A stretch of DNA of 64,000 nt from assembly GCF_002192455.1 (NCBI RefSeq), contig NZ_CP021744.1:2046001-2110000 (forward strand), written 5' to 3'. The notes beneath the pieces were generated by a model. It did no database searches. It was given only the letters and a program-made list of their open reading frames with translations, and had not been told where the DNA came from. How positions within the stretch are numbered: the stretch's first letter is position 1; each line of letters starts with the position of its first letter. Both the position numbers and the translations under genes were made by a program. The stretch comes from Streptomyces albireticuli. GTDB taxonomy: Bacteria > Actinomycetota > Actinomycetes > Streptomycetales > Streptomycetaceae. Below are positions 59,731 to 64,000 of this stretch, piece after piece.

Positions 59731-59764
59731 GCGGGCGGCCACCCCCACCGGGGAGGCCGCCCGC
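59731..59764 (+). terminator. Terminator after the DUF7455 gene
   Basis: GCGGGCGGCC (59731-59740) pairs with GGCCGCCCGC (59755-59764), with an inner CCCC/GGGG pairing. It lies 70 bases after the stop and 68 bases before the end of the minus-strand protease gene. Confidence 0.75.
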
Positions 59765-59832
59765 TCTCGTGCGCGCGCCCTCCCGGCGCCCCCGCGAAAC
59801 GCTCAGCACGCCCCCACAGGCCCTCACCGCCG

Positions 59833-60888
59833 TCACCACGGCCTCCGGGGGTGCACTCCGGCACTCCTTTGCCCGGCCGCCCCGCGAGGCGGCGAGACGG
59901 GCCGCTGGGCTCTCGCCGGGGCCGTCGCGGCGGTGTGCGAGCGGGCCCGCGACCGGTCCGGGCGCCCCGCCTGCGGTACGGGCCGCCGGTCAGGACGCCG
60001 CGCGGCCGGGCCCGCCGGCGTCGCGACCCGGCCGGACCGCGCCTCCGCGGGCGATATCGGCGCGGCGGGCTTCACCGTGTCCACGCTGTGCGCCTTCACC
60101 TGGGCGATGGCCGCCGAGATCCGGGTGTACACCCCCGGGTGTCCGGGCTGGGCGCAGCCGCTCCCCCAGGACACCAGCCCCACCAGCCGCCCCCGCGCCA
60201 CCAGCGGCCCTCCGCTGTCGCCCTGGCAGGCGTCCCGGCCGCCCGCGGGCAGCCCCGCGCAGAGCATCGTCGCCCGCCGGTAGACGCCCTCCGCGCTCCC
60301 GGGGTACGCCCGCTCGCACTGCGCGTCGTCCATGACGACCAGCCCCGCCGCCCGCAGGGTCTCGGAGTACGTGCCGTTGCCGAACATGTCGCCCCAGCCG
60401 TAGACCGCGGTCGGCGTGCCGGTGCGGTAGACGGCGTCGCCCGCCTGCGCCAGCGCGATCGCGCTGTCGTGCGGCAGCGGGTCCTTCAGGGTGAGCACGG
60501 CGAGGTCGCCCTCGTTGGTCTCGGTGTCGAAGTCGGGGTTGACCCAGGTGGCGCGCAGCTCCAGCTCGGACCCGGACACGCCCCTCAGGTCGTCCCGGCC
60601 GTAGATCACCCGGAGGTCCTTGGCCTCGGTCACGTCCGTCCCGAGGACCTCGCGGCTGAGGCAGTGCGCCGCCGTGAGCACCGTCCGCTGTCCCACCACG
60701 GCGCCGCCGCAGAACTGCCCCGAACGGGCGGGACCGAACCGCTGGCGGCTCGCCAGGGCCACCGCCCAGGGCGCCTCCGCGGCCCGGACGGACTGCCCGC
60801 CGACGACCGCCAGGTCCGCCTGCGCGGGGACCGGCGTCGCCAGCAGCAGCGCGACCGCGCCGGCCAACGGGTAGCTCAGCGAACGCAT
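59833..60888 (-). CDS. Secreted trypsin-like serine protease with proline/arginine-rich tail
   Basis: A 351-residue secreted S1 protease. The signal peptide is residues 1-24; the mature chain starts near VVGGQSVRAAEAPW. The catalytic triad is His75 (VLTAAHCLS), Asp128 (NEGDLAVLTLKDP) and Ser225 (DACQGDSGGPLVA). Asp219, six residues before the Ser, gives trypsin-like specificity for Lys/Arg. The trypsin fold ends near 270; the remaining 80 residues are a basic, Pro/Ala/Arg-rich tail not found in Streptomyces trypsin. The ATG at 60888 follows AGGAG. It is divergent from nothing nearby; hrdB lies upstream on the same strand. Confidence 0.88.
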   Translation of the reverse strand: MRSLSYPLAGAVALLLATPVPAQADLAVVGGQSVRAAEAPWAVALASRQRFGPARSGQFCGGAVVGQRTVLTAAHCLSREVLGTDVTEAKDLRVIYGRDDLRGVSGSELELRATWVNPDFDTETNEGDLAVLTLKDPLPHDSAIALAQAGDAVYRTGTPTAVYGWGDMFGNGTYSETLRAAGLVVMDDAQCERAYPGSAEGVYRRATMLCAGLPAGGRDACQGDSGGPLVARGRLVGLVSWGSGCAQPGHPGVYTRISAAIAQVKAHSVDTVKPAAPISPAEARSGRVATPAGPAARRPDRRPVPQAGRPDRSRARSHTAATAPARAQRPVSPPRGAAGQRSAGVHPRRPW

Positions 60889-60960
60889 GCACACTCCTGA
60901 CCGTATGAAGTCCCCTGCATACCCAGGGTCACCCCGTCCGCCGATCATCGCATCCCGAAG

Positions 60961-61002
60961 CCCGAAGGCCCGGCACCTCGGAAGAGGTGCCGGGCCTTCG
61001 GG
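60961..61002 (-). terminator. Terminator of hrdB
   Basis: A perfect 19-bp stem (60961-60979 and 60984-61002) with a GGAA loop, 30 bases after the hrdB stop on the minus strand. Confidence 0.9.
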
Positions 61003-61032
61003 GACTTCGGAAACGGGCGACCGCCCCGGTTT

Positions 61033-62580
61033 CTAGTCGAGGTAGTCGCGCAGGACCTGCGAGCGGGACGGGTGGCGCAGCTTGGACATGGTCTTCGACT
61101 CGATCTGACGGATGCGCTCGCGCGTCACGCCGTAGACCTTGCCGATCTCGTCCAGCGTCTTCGGCTGGCCGTCGGTGAGGCCGAAGCGCATGGAGACCAC
61201 GCCCGCCTCACGCTCGCTGAGCGTGTCCAGGACGGAGTGCAGCTGCTCCTGGAGGAGCGTGAAGCTGACCGCGTCGGCCGGCACGACCGCCTCGGAGTCC
61301 TCGATGAGGTCACCGAACTCGCTGTCGCCGTCCTCACCCAGGGGGGTGTGGAGGGAGATCGGCTCACGGCCGTACTTCTGGACCTCGATGACCTTCTCGG
61401 GGGTCATGTCGAGCTCCTTGGCCAGCTCCTCCGGGGTGGGCTCGCGGCCCAGGTCCTGGAGCATCTGGCGCTGGACACGCGCGAGCTTGTTGATGACCTC
61501 GACCATGTGCACCGGGATACGGATGGTGCGGGCCTGGTCGGCCATCGCGCGCGTGATGGCCTGGCGGATCCACCAGGTCGCATACGTGGAGAACTTGTAG
61601 CCCTTGGTGTAGTCGAACTTCTCGACCGCGCGGATCAGACCGAGGTTGCCCTCCTGGATCAGGTCCAGGAAGAGCATGCCGCGGCCGGTGTAGCGCTTGG
61701 CCAGGGAGACCACCAGACGGAGGTTGGCCTCCAGGAGGTGGTTCTTGGCGCGGCGCCCGTCCTCGGCGATGATCTCCAGCTCGCGCTTGAGCTTCGGGGC
61801 GAGCTTGTCGCTGTTCGCCAGCTTGTCCTCGGCGAACAGGCCCGCCTCGATGCGCTTGGCGAGCTCGACCTCCTGCTCGGCGTTGAGGAGCGGGACCTTA
61901 CCGATCTGCTTGAGGTAGTCCTTGACCGGGTCGGCGGTGGCGCCGGCCACCGCGACCTGCTGCGCGGGGGCGTCGTCCTCGTCGTCGTCGGAGAGGACGA
62001 AGCCCTTGTTCTCGCCGGTCTCGTCCTCCTCCTCGCCGGCCTTGCCGGGGGTGGGGGTCTCCTCGACGAGCTCGTCGTCGAGCAGCTCGTCGGCGTCCTT
62101 CTTGGAGGCGGTCTTCTTGGCCGCCGTCTTCTTCGCGGTGGCCTTCTTGGCCACCGTCTTCTTGGCCACCGCCTTCTTGGCGGCGGTCTTCTTCGCGGGC
62201 GACGCGGTCTCGTCGCCCTCGGCGTCGCCGTACGCGCCGACGGACGCGCCGGACGTGGCCTGCCGGGACGTGACCGTCTTGGAGGCGACGGTCTTGGTCG
62301 CGGTGCGCTTCGCCGGGCTCTTCGCTGCGACGCTCTTACGGGTGCGCTTGGGCGCCTCGGCGGCACTGACCATCAGCGTCACACCCTCCTCGTCGAGGAC
62401 CTGGTTGAGGCTGCGCAGAACATTCTTCCACTGGGTTGGCGGAATCTGGTCAGCCTCGAAGGCCCGACGCACGTCGTCGCCGGCGATCTGCCCCTCGGCC
62501 TTTCCCTGCTCGATGAGCGCCATCAGAGACTCGGATTCGGCGATCTCCGGCGGGAGCGTACGGGATGTGCTGGCCGACAC
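61033..62580 (-). CDS. hrdB: RNA polymerase principal sigma factor HrdB
   Basis: A 515-residue sigma-70 family protein. Region 1.1-like N-terminus ([20 protein letters not shown]); a Lys/Ala-rich insert (about 110-160, [20 protein letters not shown]) and an acidic stretch; then region 1.2 ([20 protein letters not shown]), region 2 ([40 protein letters not shown]), region 3 and region 4.2 ([20 protein letters not shown]). It directs most vegetative transcription. GTG 62580 is chosen over TTG 62586 because the AGAGG site is 6-8 bases before it and known HrdB proteins start there ([11 protein letters not shown]). Confidence 0.97.
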   Translation of the reverse strand: MSASTSRTLPPEIAESESLMALIEQGKAEGQIAGDDVRRAFEADQIPPTQWKNVLRSLNQVLDEEGVTLMVSAAEAPKRTRKSVAAKSPAKRTATKTVASKTVTSRQATSGASVGAYGDAEGDETASPAKKTAAKKAVAKKTVAKKATAKKTAAKKTASKKDADELLDDELVEETPTPGKAGEEEDETGENKGFVLSDDDEDDAPAQQVAVAGATADPVKDYLKQIGKVPLLNAEQEVELAKRIEAGLFAEDKLANSDKLAPKLKRELEIIAEDGRRAKNHLLEANLRLVVSLAKRYTGRGMLFLDLIQEGNLGLIRAVEKFDYTKGYKFSTYATWWIRQAITRAMADQARTIRIPVHMVEVINKLARVQRQMLQDLGREPTPEELAKELDMTPEKVIEVQKYGREPISLHTPLGEDGDSEFGDLIEDSEAVVPADAVSFTLLQEQLHSVLDTLSEREAGVVSMRFGLTDGQPKTLDEIGKVYGVTRERIRQIESKTMSKLRHPSRSQVLRDYLD

Positions 62581-62705
62581 GAACAACCTCTCGGAACGAT
62601 GGAAACGGCTTCCGGCCCCGGTCCGCTCTGAACGAGGGACCGGTTCCGACGACCGCCGGCAATGGATGAACCGACGGCGCGCGGGTGGTGAGTACGGACG
62701 GACAC

Positions 62706-62732
62706 AGCACCTCGAACGAGGCCGGTATTCCC
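62706..62732 (-). promoter_or_regulatory. SigR-like promoter upstream of hrdB
   Basis: On the minus strand GGGAAT (62727-62732) is followed after 18 bases by GCT (62706-62708), a one-mismatch match to the SigR consensus GGAAT-N18-GTT. A SigR-dependent promoter of hrdB is known in S. coelicolor. The leader to the start would be about 115 bases. Confidence 0.5.
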
Positions 62733-62914
62733 TCCGCCGCTGCCACCTCTTTAGTCATCGCACTGCCTCAAAGAGCGTTACGCCCAATCCTCGTGGCCCG
62801 AGTCACACCACATAACGGAGTGAAAGGCCATACAAGAGGACATAGCATCCCGCCGCTCCTCGGCTGCGGCCCCGGTCCGAGCTCCGGGGGCGGCCTGCGG
62901 TGCCCGTCCGGCGA

Positions 62915-62958
62915 CGGATCGGGCGCGCGGCCGGGGTGTCGGCCGCGCGCCCGATCCG
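62915..62958 (-). terminator. Terminator of the whiH-like gene
   Basis: A perfect 19-bp stem (62915-62933 and 62940-62958) with a six-base GGGTGT loop, 67 bases after the stop on the minus strand and upstream of the hrdB promoter region. Confidence 0.85.
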
Positions 62959-63024
62959 CTTCCGCGGTCCCGCGCGCGGCCCGTCCGTGCGATCCGGCCC
63001 GTGCCGTCCCGCCTCTTCCCGCGG

Positions 63025-63909
63025 TCAGTGTTCGCGCGGCGCGGGCACCACGCGCTCGACGTCGGGGTGGGCGGTCAGCAGCTGGCGCATGGCGGCCTCC
63101 GCCCCCGCGGCGTCGCCCGCGCCCACGGCGTCGACGATCCGGAGGTGGTGGCCGACGCCGGCCTCGGTGGGGCGGTCGCAGCCGCCGGCCGGGGCGCCCG
63201 AGACGTGCAGCGCGGAGGAGACGATGCCGGAGAGGTGCTCGAGCATGCGGTTGCCCGCGACCTGGAGGAGCAGGGAGTGGAACTCGGCGTCGGCGCGCGA
63301 GAACGTGAGCGAGTCGCCCTGGGCCAGCGCGTGGCCCATGATCTCGGCCATGTCGGCCAGGCGCTGCTGGACGTCCTCGCGGCCGTGCCCGGCGGCGAGG
63401 CGGGCGGCGAGCGGCTCGATGGTCCAGCGGAGCTCGCAGAGCTCGCGGCGCTGGTCCTCGCGCTGGGGCCCGAAGGCCCGCCACTCGATGATGTCCGGGT
63501 CGAGGAGGTTCCAGTCGGCGACGGGACGGACGCGGGTGCCTACGTTGGGGCGGGCGCTGACCAGGCCCTTGGCCTCCAGGACGCGCAGGGATTCGCGGAC
63601 GACGGTGCGGGAGACCTCGAAGCGCTGTCCGATCTCCTCCGGGACGAGGGGGCGGTCGGCCCCCAGGTCCCCGGAGACGATCATCTGGCCGAGCTGCTGC
63701 ACGAGCTGTCCGTGCAGCCCTCGGCCCCGGCTGCCGGCCGCGCGGCGGCCGGCCCGGCTCAGTTCCGCCTCGCTGTCCCAGGCGGGTGGGGTCCCACGGT
63801 CGGCCCCGTGGGCCTCCCCGTAGGAGTATCGGTCCAGCTCGCCCGAGCCTGTGAGGCCGGAGTCGGAGGGGCGAGCCGCGGTCATCATGGTGTGCGCAAG
63901 GGTACTCAC
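63025..63909 (-). CDS. whiH: WhiH-type GntR-family sporulation regulator
   Basis: A 294-residue FadR-subfamily regulator. A variable N-terminal tail of about 55 residues precedes a GntR winged helix (LHGQLVQQLGQMIVSGDLGA, RFEVSRTVVRESLRVLEAKG) and an FCD domain (RADAEFHSLLLQVAGNRMLE; HHLRIVDAVGAGDAAGAEAA). Its place next to hrdB matches whiH of S. coelicolor, a WhiG-dependent regulator of sporulation septation. The GTG at 63909 follows AAAGGAGGC; the spacing is short, and the ribosome site may overlap the start. The symbol is by synteny and similarity. Confidence 0.82.
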   Translation of the reverse strand: MSTLAHTMMTAARPSDSGLTGSGELDRYSYGEAHGADRGTPPAWDSEAELSRAGRRAAGSRGRGLHGQLVQQLGQMIVSGDLGADRPLVPEEIGQRFEVSRTVVRESLRVLEAKGLVSARPNVGTRVRPVADWNLLDPDIIEWRAFGPQREDQRRELCELRWTIEPLAARLAAGHGREDVQQRLADMAEIMGHALAQGDSLTFSRADAEFHSLLLQVAGNRMLEHLSGIVSSALHVSGAPAGGCDRPTEAGVGHHLRIVDAVGAGDAAGAEAAMRQLLTAHPDVERVVPAPREH

Positions 63910-64000
63910 GCCTCCTTTGTCGGCGACACCTCCAGCTCCCTTGAGGTCTTTGGTGAAAAGCACACGAAAGGGTGATCGCCCATTACCTCATAATTGACGC
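63910..64000. other. Upstream region of the whiH-like gene
   Basis: The last 91 bases hold the ribosome site at 63911-63918 (minus strand) and part of the promoter region. GGCGATCA (63973-63980, minus) resembles the -10 element of WhiG-type promoters (GCCGATAA) at six of eight positions; the corresponding -35 would lie at the window edge and cannot be judged. Confidence 0.3.

Noticed and set aside
61072..62631. Open frame antisense to hrdB.
   Set aside because: It is a mirror of the hrdB codon bias with repetitive Leu/Gly/Arg runs and no start signal.

Overview
The window is a stretch of actinobacterial chromosome, almost certainly Streptomyces. It has very high GC, GTG and TTG starts are common, many genes are coupled by ATGA or GTGA overlaps, and the gene set is diagnostic: HrdB, a WhiH-type sporulation regulator, SepH, the CutRS two-component system, a DasR-type operator before ptsH, an IdeR/DmdR-type iron box and a ydaO-type (c-di-AMP) riboswitch. 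Most of it is core genome. I see no prophage, CRISPR array, tRNA or rRNA gene and no polyketide or NRPS cluster. The only mobile-element relative is one isolated IS701-like transposase gene that appears to lack its first catalytic aspartate.

Layout. 0-2.4 kb: the 3' part of a PucR/CdaR-type regulator and the degenerate transposase gene. 2.9-16.4 kb: a potassium region. It holds two TrkA-type proteins (ceoB/ceoC-like), DUF3159 and OB-fold genes, kdpE-kdpD, an AAC(2')-I type acetyltransferase, a double-RCK membrane protein with a degenerate channel pore, and the operon [27-aa ORF]-kdpF-kdpA-kdpB-kdpC. 16.6-25 kb: DUF3710-dut-thioesterase, DUF3093, DUF4193, cutRS, an inositol-monophosphatase-family gene and ferrochelatase. 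The order ceoBC-DUF3159-OB-(kdp block)-DUF3710-dut-DUF3093-DUF4193-suhB resembles the mycobacterial Rv2691-Rv2701c block as I remember it, with the Kdp/AAC block inserted.

25-41 kb: an MFS transporter, an ALO-type oxidase, a GC-rich degenerate repeat tract, a disordered-tail membrane protein divergent from sepH, sulfurtransferase, VOC protein, thymidine kinase, a phosphatase-superfamily protein, DUF5998, the GNAT/acyl-CoA-synthetase fusion (PatA type), ptsH with a DasR-like site, a GntR regulator, and an M23 endopeptidase behind a ydaO riboswitch. 41-51 kb: an active/inactive M16 peptidase pair, parC (topoisomerase IV A), a COG0523 GTPase, and two divergent citrate-synthase paralogues. One paralogue carries an N-terminal DNA-binding domain, and the region between them is rich in short repeats. 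A sucrase/ferredoxin-like gene under an iron box follows.

51-64 kb: a three-gene NitT/TauT-type ABC importer divergent from a CitA/CitB-type two-component pair, parE, a small DUF7455 gene, a secreted trypsin-like protease, hrdB (principal sigma factor) with a SigR-like upstream promoter, and the whiH-like gene at the end. Terminators with long perfect stems separate most convergent pairs, so the transcription units are well delimited.
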